Source: Streptomyces sp. M41(2017) (GTDB lineage Bacteria > Actinomycetota > Actinomycetes > Streptomycetales > Streptomycetaceae). Taken from it: a stretch of 64,000 nucleotides of DNA. Positions within the stretch are counted from its first letter, which is position 1. Each line of letters starts with the position of its first letter. Below the pieces are notes generated by a model that was given only the letters and a program-made list of their open reading frames with translations, was not told the origin of the DNA and made no database searches. The translations under genes were made by a program, and so were the position numbers. The stretch is taken from contig NZ_MWFK01000001.1 of assembly GCF_002078175.1 (NCBI RefSeq), positions 1,054,001 through 1,118,000 of the forward strand, given 5' to 3'. Below, one piece after another: positions 28,401-36,331 of this stretch.

Positions 28401-28520
28401 GTCATCATGGCGTTCACAGTAATCCCGCCAAAGGCAGCCATCGATACGACGCAGCGGCTGGTGCGCTTCCAGACGAGAGACTCCAGCCGCCCGGATGCCG
28501 TTATTGTCAACGCGTTCTGA
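25500..28520 (+). CDS. Z1-domain ATPase of the restriction island
   Basis: A 1006-residue helicase-like P-loop protein. Walker A is GYVQSGKT (residues 210-217), Walker B is TLIIDDESDQ (Asp382/383, Glu384), and YVGYTATPFANV and a late arginine-finger-like block (TLMQMGRWFGFRPGY) follow. This matches the Z1 domain family (PF10593), found with MutL/MORC-like ATPases in restriction and MZA-type defence loci. It probably couples ATP hydrolysis to DNA handling together with the GHKL protein. It starts eight bases after that gene, so they are co-translated. No nuclease motif is apparent in it. Confidence 0.9.
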   Translation: MPAAHPRHLRGHQAAVIVENTTTPDRLTDLHGEVLDAMSRRGPRHFAKLAFALSETDDPADTDLACFRDRIGTADPGDELLSLWQRKLTAWDFEQSPAWSSTAPRTLERRTEIHARLGFDADVREALDVAVPVHTEQGPVTISREFQPWYTREFAANRSFYWASYDRLLRGKGWSDAAVAGLDEAAHAVVERLADPTREEPYGARGLVVGYVQSGKTANFTGVTAKAIDAGYRLVIVLGGTLNLLRGQTQRRLDMELIGQENILGAADPNDPDALIGIDYQDDEDWPAKFVSFGARPSLLGAFDIERLTSRDRDYMALERGISALEFEKPDRTRPLHDPANLYAARARIMVVKKNMSVLEKLVADLKKMGPILGEIPTLIIDDESDQASVNTTDPRKWEDGEVTRTAINGQISKLLTLLPRAQYVGYTATPFANVFIDPGDEEDLFPRDFLISLPRPTGYMGVQDFHDLDLVDEEGQAERRHVRGIYDSTGDRLQEALDAFVLSGALKLYRSEAGVPSGPFRHHTMLVHESVRMAEHAALALRINGMWERASYTGPEGHGRLEALFEKDFRTFTDDSLPTPATYADVKPYVSQARRLINQGGGPVMVVNGASERDYAQPDLDFDRTPNVWKILVGGTKLSRGFTVEGLTITYYRRTTQQADTLMQMGRWFGFRPGYRDLVRLYIGREETLGRARNAKTVDLYEAFEAICRDEELFRAELTRYAPLVDGRPQVTPAQIPPLVAQHLQWVKPSARNKMFNAELVEVRSPGIPIEPAAYPQDAKMTARNTERWNPVLSAFGSTLTTCRLLPDATSPLSRSFQAATTIVSHAQLLSILSSLEWEAGNVLTPHLNYLSQLDGRLSRVDDWLVIAPQRTPRNRIEASLLGHGPFSLFRRSRQAGKASFGRISGMEHRSYAQQLIDSPDMADPGDASAALGATRGVALLYPVIEGAQDEELRAVAATGSAPADQVIMAFTVIPPKAAIDTTQRLVRFQTRDSSRPDAVIVNAF

Positions 28521-28568
28521 CGCACTCCAGCCAACACCCACCTAATCAACCAAACGACGGGGTGGAGC

Positions 28569-29549
28569 ATGCTTCCCTTTGAAGAGGCGGACATCAAGGC
28601 CGCAACGTCGATCGCGCTGCGACAAGCAACAGCCGGGCCCGACCTTGAACTCGACAAGATCTACGAGCACATCAAGGCGCTCGACCCCTCAGGCCGACGC
28701 TTCGCCAAAGTCCTTCGTGAGACCATCGACCAGCTGCTCAATGGCGAAGTCACCGGACGCTACGACTGGAAGACGCTCTTCAAGACTGAGAAGACTCACG
28801 CCGGGACGCTGGTGGAGATCAACCTGCAGCGGGAGTTCAGGTTCGCTGACGGTGACGCCATGGACTACCAGATTGCCGGCATTGACGTGGACTGCAAGTA
28901 CTCCCAGCAGTTCGGCGGCTGGATGATTCCGCCTGAGGCGGTGGGTCATCTGTGCCTGGTCGCCTGGGCGGACGACTACAAGTCCGTCTGGAGTGCTGGC
29001 CTTGTCCGGATACGCGATGAGTGGCTGAATTCCGGGAGCAATCGCGATCTCAAGCTCACGATCAAAGCGCACCATCGGGACAAGATCCAGTGGTTGTGGC
29101 TCGACGAACCGCTACCCGAGAACGTACTCCTGCACATGGATGCCGTGGACCGAGACGCGGTGTTCGCAGCAGGCTCGGGACAGCGCCGCTTGAACGAACT
29201 CTTCAGGCGCGCCCAGAGACGACGCATCGGTCGCAACGTCGTGCGCACGGTCGCACAGCAGAAGGACTACATGAAGCGGGTCCGCGGTAACAGCGGCAGC
29301 CGGTCTGCGCTGAGGGCCGAGGGCATCCTCATCATGGGGGACTACGCCAGCCACCGCGAGATCGCCGGCCGGCTCGGGCTCCCTCTCCCGGAAGAGGGCG
29401 AATTCGTCAGCGCACGAGTGGTTCCCTCGCCGCCTCATCACGGAGATTCCAACAGAGTCACACTGGAGGGAAGACAGTGGGTTCTCGCCCAGCCAAGTGA
29501 TCCACTTGAGCCGGCGCCCGCTCTGCCGTCACACACCAGGGAGGCCTGA
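28569..29549 (+). CDS. NaeI-family type IIE restriction endonuclease
   Basis: A 326-residue protein collinear with NaeI (about 317 aa). The blocks KTEKTHAGTLVEINL, DYQIAGIDVDCK, GHLCLV and TVAQQKDYMKRVRG match NaeI as I recall it. The catalytic set of NaeI (Glu70, Asp86, Asp95, Lys97) maps to Glu83, Asp99, Asp108 and Lys110, all present. Leu56 lies where NaeI has Leu43, the residue whose change to Lys gives topoisomerase activity, so this copy should be an endonuclease. NaeI cuts GCCGGC and needs a second allosteric site; specificity here is inferred. GGTGGAG precedes the ATG. Confidence 0.93.
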   Translation: MLPFEEADIKAATSIALRQATAGPDLELDKIYEHIKALDPSGRRFAKVLRETIDQLLNGEVTGRYDWKTLFKTEKTHAGTLVEINLQREFRFADGDAMDYQIAGIDVDCKYSQQFGGWMIPPEAVGHLCLVAWADDYKSVWSAGLVRIRDEWLNSGSNRDLKLTIKAHHRDKIQWLWLDEPLPENVLLHMDAVDRDAVFAAGSGQRRLNELFRRAQRRRIGRNVVRTVAQQKDYMKRVRGNSGSRSALRAEGILIMGDYASHREIAGRLGLPLPEEGEFVSARVVPSPPHHGDSNRVTLEGRQWVLAQPSDPLEPAPALPSHTREA

Positions 29550-29666
29550 CACGAGATCGCGTACACTTGTGGGCCTCGAATTCCCAGGCGATGTGGCCGT
29601 ACGCGGAAGGTCGGCCAGACATCCCCGCCACCCCGCCGTCTCTGTTCCCCAGGTAGATCAGCACAG

Positions 29667-30185
29667 ATGACCAATCCAACCCCAGAACCAGATTCGTCAC
29701 AGACCTCCTGGGTACCGCCAGAGGGTTCCTGGGCGTCGTCCGCCGCACGACGGCGCAACATGCAGGCAATCCGAAGCCGGGACACCACTCCAGAGCGCCT
29801 GGTCCGTCAGCTTGTGCACGCTCAGGGGCTGCGATACCGAGTAGCGGCGCGTCCTCTCCCGGACCTACGCCGCACCGCAGACATGGTCTTCCGGCCGGCG
29901 AAGGTAGCCGTATTCATCGATGGGTGCTATTGGCACGGCTGTCCTCAGCACTACGTTCCCCCTAGGACCAATCCCGGCTACTGGTCCGACAAGGTGGCCC
30001 GGAACATGGCCCGTGACCGTGATACGGACGAGCGTCTTCGCTTGGCCGGCTGGCTCGTTCTACGTTTCTGGGAGCACGAGGCGGCGGAAAGGTGCAGTCA
30101 GGTCATCTGCCATACGGTGGCAACAAGACGCCAGGCCCCACCCGACAGCCCGCCCGGCACTCCTACTGCGCGAGAGACATCTTGA
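29667..30185 (+). CDS. vsr: Very short patch repair endonuclease (Vsr)
   Basis: A 172-residue Vsr-type nuclease. The core ARRRNMQAIRSRDTTPE, TADMVFRPAKVAVFIDGCYWHGC and WSDKVARNMARDRDTDERL gives the catalytic Asp72 (Asp51 in the E. coli enzyme) and the zinc-binding Cys/His residues. Vsr nicks at T:G mismatches left by deamination of 5-methylcytosine, so it repairs damage caused by the island's own C5 methyltransferase. The ribosome site is weak, and the start at 29667 is one of several possibilities. Codons are less GC3-biased than in the flanks. Confidence 0.93.
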   Translation: MTNPTPEPDSSQTSWVPPEGSWASSAARRRNMQAIRSRDTTPERLVRQLVHAQGLRYRVAARPLPDLRRTADMVFRPAKVAVFIDGCYWHGCPQHYVPPRTNPGYWSDKVARNMARDRDTDERLRLAGWLVLRFWEHEAAERCSQVICHTVATRRQAPPDSPPGTPTARETS

Positions 30186-30198
30186 GCACGTGCCTGGC

Positions 30199-31194
30199 AA
30201 TGACGTTGTCCCCAGCATGAACTCATAGGCGATCGCCGCGAGTTTCTGCACATCGCGCCCGTTCTGCGCGTACTGGAGGATCATGTCCGCCTCGGAGCAA
30301 AGCCGCTGCGTCCACTCTTCACGCGGACAACCAAGAAGGAACTGGGTCTCCCCCCCCATTTGAACCGCTCGTCCGCTTCGTGGAACTTCCCCCACTGCAC
30401 CGTGAGTTGTATACCACGCTCAAGGGAAACCCGTCTGCTCGCCGGGGCGACCTGGCTTCTCTCGGCAAGGCAGCGATGCGCGTGCTCATGGCCGCGATCA
30501 GTCCGGCCCTGCTGGCCCCAAGTGACAGCACGTATGACCCACTCGCCTTTCAGCTGCCGGCGATAGACGTCCCAGATGGCGATTCTCTGCACGCTCTGAT
30601 CCAGCGGATTCCTCGGTATGAACTTTCACCCAAGTGCGCGGAAACCGTACGAACTGTCGCAAGTAATGCTCGGGCCGGTCGCAAGACGCTGATCTGGACT
30701 GGGTTCATCCGAAGCCAGAAGACCCTAAAGAGTTGCTGGCACCACATGCCCCAGCGTCCGTCTACGGAGCAACGCCTGCAAAGGAGCGTGAAGCCGGACT
30801 GAGCCGATTTCGTACGGACCCGTCGTGCATGGCTTTGATCTCCCATCCCGCGACCCTTGGTGAAGGCATCAGCCTCCACCAGGTCTGTCACGACGCCGTG
30901 CATGTGGATCGTGACTTCATGGCGGGCCGTTTCCTCCAGAGCCTTGACCGCATTCACCGGCTGGGGTTGCCTCCGGACACCAAGACAAATGTCACCGTCC
31001 TAGCGGCCCGTGGGACGATCGATGAAATCGTCGCCATGCGTCTCGAGAAGAAACTGCATTTCTTGGGCAGCGTGCTCGACGACCCTGCGGTACGCCAACT
31101 CGGCGATCTCCAGGAGGAGGAGACCACGGGTCTGGGCATGGACGCCGAAGACATCCATGCCCTCCTGGCGCACTTGGACAGTCCGCTCCCATGA
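30199..31194 (+). pseudogene. SNF2-family helicase C-terminal remnant with frameshifts
   Basis: This is the C-terminal half of an SNF2-type helicase with no intact frame. Segment 1 in one frame reads NDVVPSMNS. From 30226 another frame reads GDRREFLHIAPVLRVLEDH to TKKELGLPP. After a run of eight C (30350-30357) the frame changes to EPLVRFVELPPLHRELYTTL through KTLIWTGFIRSQKTLK. At about 30728-30732 it changes again to LLAPHAPASVYGATP through GEGISLHQVCHDAVHVDR and LQSLDRIHRLGLPPD. Each step is restored by adding one base. The N-terminal ATP-binding half (Walker A/B) is absent, since vsr occupies that position. The frameshifts could be real decay or base-calling errors; the missing N-terminus is real. 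Confidence 0.83.
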
Positions 31195-31203
31195 AATACG
31201 GCT

Positions 31204-31237
31204 GGGGTGCGAGCCCGTTTCATCGCGCTCGCACCCC
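31204..31237. terminator. Hairpin between helicase remnant and methyltransferase
   Basis: A perfect 11-bp stem (31204-31214 with 31227-31237) with a 12-base loop sits between the convergent ends of the helicase remnant and the methyltransferase gene. It can act for both strands. Confidence 0.75.
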
Positions 31238-31263
31238 TAAGCCGACCCCAATTCCCCCGAATG

Positions 31264-32394
31264 TTACCGACTGTTACCGCGCTTGCGGTCGGCCTCGAGC
31301 ACTTCGATGATCGATTCGCCGATGGCCTGCGCTACGGGCGGTGGAAACGCGTTTCCGACCTGCCGGTACTGGGCCGTCTTTCCGCCCGTGAAGTCCCACT
31401 CAGTCGGAAATCCCTGAATGATCGCTGCCTGTCGAACCGTAAGCATGGGACCGTCGGCGCCGAAAAGATCCCGGTCTTCAGTGCCAGTCGGCTGCCCGTT
31501 CACCGGCGCGTTGGCCACGCCCATGCCCGAGACTCCAAGAGCCCGCCAAGCCTTCTTGGCCCGGCTGGGACCGAGATCTGCGCCGCCGTGCTTCTTGGAT
31601 CCGCCCACAAGCGTGGGAGCCACATCCTTGACGGCGTCTTTCTTCCAGTCCTCAAACACGCGACGTGCCTCGGCGGCCCGAGTCCCTGCCAAAAAAGGCT
31701 CGATGCGCTGTGCCATCGTTTCCTCAAGCGCATCAAACACGTTCACCCTCTTAGCGCTGGGCGCCGGAGCTTCGTACTTCAGATCCTTGAGGACATCCTT
31801 CCGGAAGGCGACGAGGATGGAACGGGGCCGCAGCTGCGGAACGCCGAACTTCTCCGCCTCGTAAACCTTCCACGCCACAACCTTGTAGCCGGGCAGACCG
31901 TCGACCCCGGGTTCCATTTCCTCTAGGCTCGCCTGAATCCGTGACCTGTAGTCGTCGAACTTGGCGTCCATGAGGCCCCGCACATTCTCGATCATCACGG
32001 CCCGAGGACGGATGAGCTCGGCCAGGGCCAGGATGCGGGGGAAGAGATCGCGCTCATCGTCCTCGCCGAGCTGCTTGCCAGCATGGGAGAACGGCGGGCA
32101 TGGGACGCCTCCGGCGAGCAGATCCACTTCACCTCGCCGGTATAGACCAGCGCTCTTCTTCAGATCACGCTCAGGCTCGAAGTCCACCACGTCTTTGCAG
32201 AGCACATCGCAGTTGTCGCGCTCCCAATCCCACTTCGGGTGCACCTCGATGTTTTCCTGCAGGGTCGCCGCCGCGTACTTGTCGATCTCAACGAGGGCAA
32301 GGTGCCTGAATCCGGCCAAGTGCAGTCCGATCGCCTGTCCGCCAGCGCCAGCACAGATCTCGATCGACGTGTAGCCCCGGTCAGTCCCGGTCAT
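31264..32394 (-). CDS. DNA (cytosine-5) methyltransferase of the NaeI-type system
   Basis: A 376-residue C5 methyltransferase. Motif I is IEICAGAGGQAIGLHLAGF, motif IV is GGVPCPPFS with catalytic Cys99, motif VI is MIENVRGL, motif VIII is RPRSILVAF and motif X is GNAFPPPVAQAI. The target-recognition region between motifs VIII and IX is about 120 residues. It should protect host DNA from the NaeI-like enzyme. It faces the nuclease operon from the opposite strand. The start at MTGTDRG is preferred over an ATG 17 codons upstream because AGAGGAGG lies just before it. Confidence 0.93.
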   Translation of the reverse strand: MTGTDRGYTSIEICAGAGGQAIGLHLAGFRHLALVEIDKYAAATLQENIEVHPKWDWERDNCDVLCKDVVDFEPERDLKKSAGLYRRGEVDLLAGGVPCPPFSHAGKQLGEDDERDLFPRILALAELIRPRAVMIENVRGLMDAKFDDYRSRIQASLEEMEPGVDGLPGYKVVAWKVYEAEKFGVPQLRPRSILVAFRKDVLKDLKYEAPAPSAKRVNVFDALEETMAQRIEPFLAGTRAAEARRVFEDWKKDAVKDVAPTLVGGSKKHGGADLGPSRAKKAWRALGVSGMGVANAPVNGQPTGTEDRDLFGADGPMLTVRQAAIIQGFPTEWDFTGGKTAQYRQVGNAFPPPVAQAIGESIIEVLEADRKRGNSR

Positions 32395-32821
32395 GGCCCC
32401 TCCTCTTGCACGAATTCCAATGACGCCCGACACGACCGTCATCACAGAGGGTTACATGACCCACTGACATCGCGAGTCGACACGGCGGCACACACCAGTG
32501 TGCGGCATGCCCTGTCGCACCTGTCGCACCTTGGCTACCAACTGCATGGCAATTTCGAATGCTCGTACGATACAAGCGAGGCGAGGAACTAGACGAGGCG
32601 CGATCCTCCGCAAGCCGCCCCGCAACCTAGCCGCATCAAGCTCCGCCGGGGATGGCCCGTCCGCATCCCAGGCACACCGTGAGCAGGATCGCGGAGCATG
32701 CCTGCCCGTATACGAAACGTCACCACGCATGTCGCAGGAACTCCCTAGAAGGATTCTGGCGCACTCCCGATCCACTGCGGGACTTGATTCGCGGATCTGC
32801 CAGATCTGTCGTATCCGGGCC
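32395..32821. other. Gene-free, AT-richer edge of the island
   Basis: No coding region is convincing on either strand in these 427 bases. Open frames exist but lack start sites and any recognisable protein pattern. The base composition remains less GC-biased than the chromosome. The left end must carry the methyltransferase promoter. Confidence 0.5.
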
Positions 32822-33126
32822 TCACGCCGCCTCGACGTCTGACTCGTATCGGGTCTGAGCCCGGTCAAGCACGTCGTCCGGGTCTCGGCCCTACTCGGCG
32901 AGCCAGTGGAGCAGATCTGCGATGGCCTCGGTCGCCGATTCCTCCAGCGCGGCATAGGCCGGCACCACCAGCGAGGCCGTACCGGCCATCCGCCGGTACT
33001 CCTCAATGAGCGCGGCTGCCCGCTGAACGGATGCCACTGACAAGAAGGGAAGGCCGACACCCTTCGACGCGATCTTGCGCCCGCGTTAGCCTCGGTCTCG
33101 ATCGACAGCCGCGCGGCGATCGGCAT
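32822..33126 (-). pseudogene. Small decayed hypothetical gene with in-frame stop
   Basis: On the minus strand a protein-like frame reads KGVGLPFLSVASVQRAAALI, then an Ala/Glu-rich stretch to ADLLHWLAE, meets TAG at 32893-32891, and continues GRDPDDVLDRAQTRYESDVE to a TGA at 32824-32822. Restoring one codon (for example CAG) joins the halves. Farther upstream MPIAARLSIETEANAG lies in another frame, suggesting a further frameshift. I do not recognise the family. It marks the right edge of the island. The evidence is the sensible amino acid pattern only. Confidence 0.45.
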
Positions 33127-33158
33127 TGCGGCGGTGTGGGCAGCAGCAGGAGGCAGTC

Positions 33159-33461
33159 ATGGCGAAGGTACCGGCCGCGGTGGTGGCCGCAGGGGGGCTT
33201 GTCGGGGGGTACGGGGTTGCCCGGTGGACCCGGAGGCGGGAGCTCGGCGGGGTCGTGCTGGCCGCCGCCGGGGCCGCCGCCGCGCAGCAGTGGAAGCGGC
33301 AGGCCGGTGGGAAGGCCGCCGGGGTGCTGACCGCCACCTACGTCGCCGCCTTCGCCGGGTCGCATCCGCTGGCCAAGAAGGTGGGCGCCTGGCCCGCCGT
33401 CTTCGGTGTCGCCGGAGCCGTGGCGCTCGCCTCCTGGGCCGTCTCCGACCGTCGGGGCTGA
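33159..33461 (+). CDS. Small hydrophobic hypothetical protein
   Basis: A 100-residue basic protein rich in Ala, Gly and Val. It has three hydrophobic stretches (AAVVAAGGLVGGYGVA, LGGVVLAAAGAAAAQ and AVFGVAGAVALASWAV), so it is probably a small membrane protein. CAGGAGG lies six bases before the ATG. It is the first gene right of the island with normal chromosomal codon bias. No family recognised. Confidence 0.7.
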   Translation: MAKVPAAVVAAGGLVGGYGVARWTRRRELGGVVLAAAGAAAAQQWKRQAGGKAAGVLTATYVAAFAGSHPLAKKVGAWPAVFGVAGAVALASWAVSDRRG

Positions 33462-33480
33462 GCGCGGGCCGAGGGGCCGG

Positions 33481-34440
33481 TCAGGCCGCCCTCTCCCCCC
33501 GGAAAGCCCGCCGGTACGCCTGGGGGCTCGTGCCGACCACCCGCTTGAAGCGTTCCCGGAACGCCGTCGGGGAGCCGAAGCCCGCTTGGGTCGCGATGCG
33601 TTCGACCGGGTGGCTGGTCGTCTCCAGGAGGTACTGGGCGCGGCGGACCCGGGCCAGGTGCAGCCACTGCAAGGGCGTCGTGCCGGTCTGTTCGCGGAAT
33701 CGGCGGTTGAGGGTGCGGGTGCTCGTGCCGGCCTCGACGGCGATGTCCTCCAGGGTCAGTTCGCGTTCCGCGTTCTCCTCCAGCCAGGCGAGGAGCGGTT
33801 CCATCGTCGTGCCCGCCGGTGCCGGTGGCTGCGCGTGGACGATGAACTGGGCCTGTCCGCCCTCTCGTTCGAGGGGCATGACCGACAGCCGTGCCGCGTC
33901 GGCCGCGACTGCCGAGCCGTGGTCGCCCCGGATCATGTGCAGGCACATGTCCAGGGCCGCCGCCGCGCCCGCCGATGTCAGGAACTGACCGTTGTCGACG
34001 TAGAGGACGTTCGGGTCGACGGTCACCGCCGGGTGGCGGGCCGCCAGTTCCGCCGCCGCCCGCCAGTGCGTCGTCGCGCGCAGACCGTCCAGGAGGCCCG
34101 TGGCCGCGAAGACGAACGCCCCGACGCAGACAGACGCGATCCGGGTGCCGTTCGCGGCGGCCGCGCGCAGCGCCTCCGCGACGCCCGGCGGGAGGGGCAG
34201 TGACAGGTCGGACCGCCCCGGCAGGACGATCGTGTCGGCCTCCGCCAGCGCGTCCAGGCCGTACGGCGCGCGCAGCGTGAAGGCACCCGCGCTCACCTCC
34301 GCGCCCGGCGTGACCGAGCAGACACGGGTCCGGTACGCGGGCCGGCCGTCGGGCAGTCTGGCCCAGCCGAAGGTGTCGATCGGGGCGGAGAGGTCGAACG
34401 GGATGACCTGGTCGAGCGCCAGTACGGCCACGGTGTGCAT
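33481..34440 (-). CDS. GlxA-type AraC-family transcriptional regulator
   Basis: A 319-residue regulator. The N-terminal DJ-1/PfpI-like domain (about residues 3-185) carries a nucleophile-elbow-like IASVCVGAFVFAATGLL. The C-terminal AraC double HTH (about residues 220-315) includes TLEDIAVEAGTSTRTLNRRF and IATQAGFGSPTAFRERFKRV. This is the ubiquitous GATase1-AraC family; it is not related to the oxidase GlxA above despite the name. Target genes are unknown; the divergent DUF2269 gene is a candidate. Confidence 0.9.
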   Translation of the reverse strand: MHTVAVLALDQVIPFDLSAPIDTFGWARLPDGRPAYRTRVCSVTPGAEVSAGAFTLRAPYGLDALAEADTIVLPGRSDLSLPLPPGVAEALRAAAANGTRIASVCVGAFVFAATGLLDGLRATTHWRAAAELAARHPAVTVDPNVLYVDNGQFLTSAGAAAALDMCLHMIRGDHGSAVAADAARLSVMPLEREGGQAQFIVHAQPPAPAGTTMEPLLAWLEENAERELTLEDIAVEAGTSTRTLNRRFREQTGTTPLQWLHLARVRRAQYLLETTSHPVERIATQAGFGSPTAFRERFKRVVGTSPQAYRRAFRGERAA

Positions 34441-34704
34441 GGCTGGAGCCTAGGCATACGACGGGTTCCCGTCTCCCGTCACCCCCGGACGATTGAACGA
34501 TTGCCCCTGACCCCGACCCCTTCCGGCGCCGACCTTCCGTCGGGTCCCGTGGCTCGCGAGCCGTGCCCTCGCCCAGGCCAGGAAGCCGGTCCGCCTGCTC
34601 AGCCGCCCTGCTCTCCAACCTGGCAGGAGTGCTGGCCAGAATCTGTTGCCCTCTGGCAAAAGCGCCACTTCTGCAAGATCCCTCCCGGCTCCTACCCTCG
34701 CCCC

Positions 34705-35202
34705 GTGACCAAGTTCCTCCTCGCCGTCCATGTCATCGCCGCGATCGTCGCCGTCGGGCCCGTGACCGTCGCCGCGAGCATGTTCCCGCCGGCCGCGCGC
34801 CGGGCCTTCGGTGCGCCGGGCGATGCCGACGCCCTCGCGACCACGCGGCTGCTGCACCGCATCTGTCGTGTGTACGCCGTCGTCGGCGTCGCCGTCCCCG
34901 TGTTCGGGTTCGCCACGGCGAGCAACATGGGCGTGCTCGGCGACACCTGGCTGATCGTCTCCATCGTGCTGACCGCGCTCGCGGCCGGCGTGCTCGCCCT
35001 GCTCGTGCTGCCCCGCCAGAGCGCCGTCCTGGAGACGGCCGAGGGGGACGGAGCGGTGGTGGAGGAGGCACCGGGAGAGCGGGCAACGGCCGCCCGTGCG
35101 GCCACCGTTCGGCTCGCCATGGTCACCGGGATCTTCAACCTGCTGTGGGCCACCGTCACGGTCCTGATGATCATCCGCCCCGGGTCCACGACAGGGGCCT
35201 GA
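34705..35202 (+). CDS. DUF2269-like integral membrane protein
   Basis: A 165-residue protein with four hydrophobic helices, starting MTKFLLAVHVIAAIVAVGPVT from GTG. The conserved His in the first helix and ASMFPP fit the DUF2269 family of small predicted membrane proteins. The upstream 264 bases hold a small dyad (TTGCC-4-GGCAA at 34646-34659) that may be regulatory. Function unknown. Confidence 0.72.
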   Translation: MTKFLLAVHVIAAIVAVGPVTVAASMFPPAARRAFGAPGDADALATTRLLHRICRVYAVVGVAVPVFGFATASNMGVLGDTWLIVSIVLTALAAGVLALLVLPRQSAVLETAEGDGAVVEEAPGERATAARAATVRLAMVTGIFNLLWATVTVLMIIRPGSTTGA

Positions 35203-35236
35203 CGATCGGCGCCGGGCAGCGGCCTAGGATCCGCGC

Positions 35237-35749
35237 ATGGACGCACAGCAGCAACATCAGTCGGCGCCCGGCGCCTACCTGGCCTTCGTGCAGGGACGGT
35301 TGACCGAGGACGGATGCGCCACGCGGTGGGAGGACTGGGCCGGGGTGCCCGTGCTCGTCGGGCGGCGGGCCGAGTTCCGGATGAGCTGGATGGCCACGAA
35401 GCTGCATCTGTTCACCGTGGCCGCGGCGGTCCCGGAGATAACCGTGCCCGTCGTCGCCGCCTTCACCGAGCAGGTGATGCAGTACGCCAAGGACACCAAG
35501 GGCGGTCTGCCCGTCGGCCTCCAGAACGGCGTCGGCGCCTTCCCTGTGCTGGTCAGCGACCGGGTCGATCCGGCGGCCGTGCAGTGGGCCGAGGCGCAGC
35601 AGCGGGTCAAGTTCGCCTGTATGACGCGGCCCGTCGTCGTCGACAGCGCGCGCCAGTACGTGGGGATGTACCGCGGCAAGCCGGCCCTCGGCCGCGTCTA
35701 CGCCTCGTACTTCATCGAGAAGGGGACGCGGTACTTCCACGCCCCGTGA
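35237..35749 (+). CDS. Conserved hypothetical protein
   Basis: A 170-residue soluble protein with an alpha/beta pattern: an N-terminal linker (DAQQQHQSAPG), a domain with FRMSWMATKLHLFTVAAAVP, and the end YASYFIEKGTRYFHAP. It has no signal peptide or membrane segment. It resembles short conserved Streptomyces proteins without assigned function. It follows the DUF2269 gene by 34 bases on the same strand. Confidence 0.7.
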   Translation: MDAQQQHQSAPGAYLAFVQGRLTEDGCATRWEDWAGVPVLVGRRAEFRMSWMATKLHLFTVAAAVPEITVPVVAAFTEQVMQYAKDTKGGLPVGLQNGVGAFPVLVSDRVDPAAVQWAEAQQRVKFACMTRPVVVDSARQYVGMYRGKPALGRVYASYFIEKGTRYFHAP

Positions 35750-35812
35750 CACCCGGTGAATCCGGTGGGCCCGGGCGGTCGCGGTGAGCTCGGGCTGTCC
35801 CGGTGGCCCCCC

Positions 35813-36172
35813 TCAGGTCCGGTGCCCCAGCACGTTCACCACCCGCCCGTTCGGATCGCGGACGAAGAACCGTCGTACGCCCCATTCCTCGTCCCGCAGG
35901 TCCCGCACGATCTCCGCGCCCGATGCGAGGACCTGCGCGTACACGGCGTCGACGTCCTCGACCTCCACGCTCAGGTCGGGGACGACGGGCGCGGTGCGTT
36001 CCTCGGTGAGGAAGCTGATCTGGGCGGTGGGGTTGGCCGGGGAGGCGAGGGTCATGACCCAGCCCTGGTTCATGACCTCCTCGAAGCCGAGGAGGCCGTA
36101 GAAGTCGCGGTTCGTCGTCATGTCCTGCTCGGAGGGGACCTGGAAGTCGGGGACGATCCGGCGGACGGTCAT
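35813..36172 (-). CDS. VOC-superfamily (glyoxalase/bleomycin-resistance fold) protein
   Basis: A 119-residue single VOC domain: PDFQVPSEQDMTTNRDFYGLLGF at the N-terminus and RRFFVRDPNGRVVNVLGHR at the C-terminus, with the acidic and His positions typical of the fold. It may bind a metal and small ligand. AGGAGG precedes MTVRRIV. Substrate unknown. Confidence 0.85.
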   Translation of the reverse strand: MTVRRIVPDFQVPSEQDMTTNRDFYGLLGFEEVMNQGWVMTLASPANPTAQISFLTEERTAPVVPDLSVEVEDVDAVYAQVLASGAEIVRDLRDEEWGVRRFFVRDPNGRVVNVLGHRT

Positions 36173-36331
36173 CGGTGGTGCCTCCTGACGGCTGGGCGGG
36201 GCGTGGTGGCGTGCGATGGCGAGTTGGGCGGGCGTGGCGTCCCGCGGTCCGGACACCCTGTCCGCCCGCACCCCTGTCCGCCCGTGCCCTGTCCGGCCGT
36301 GCCCTGTACGGCCTCACCCTGCCCGCCGGCG

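Noticed and set aside
23783..33158. Island as an integrated prophage or ICE
   Set aside because: No integrase, excisionase, replication or transfer gene, and no tRNA or clear direct repeats at its edges. Transfer is suggested only by composition and content.
33481..34440. Link between the GlxA-type AraC regulator and the glxA oxidase at the left end
   Set aside because: The shared name is a coincidence; the regulator belongs to the DJ-1/PfpI-AraC family and lies 30 kb away.
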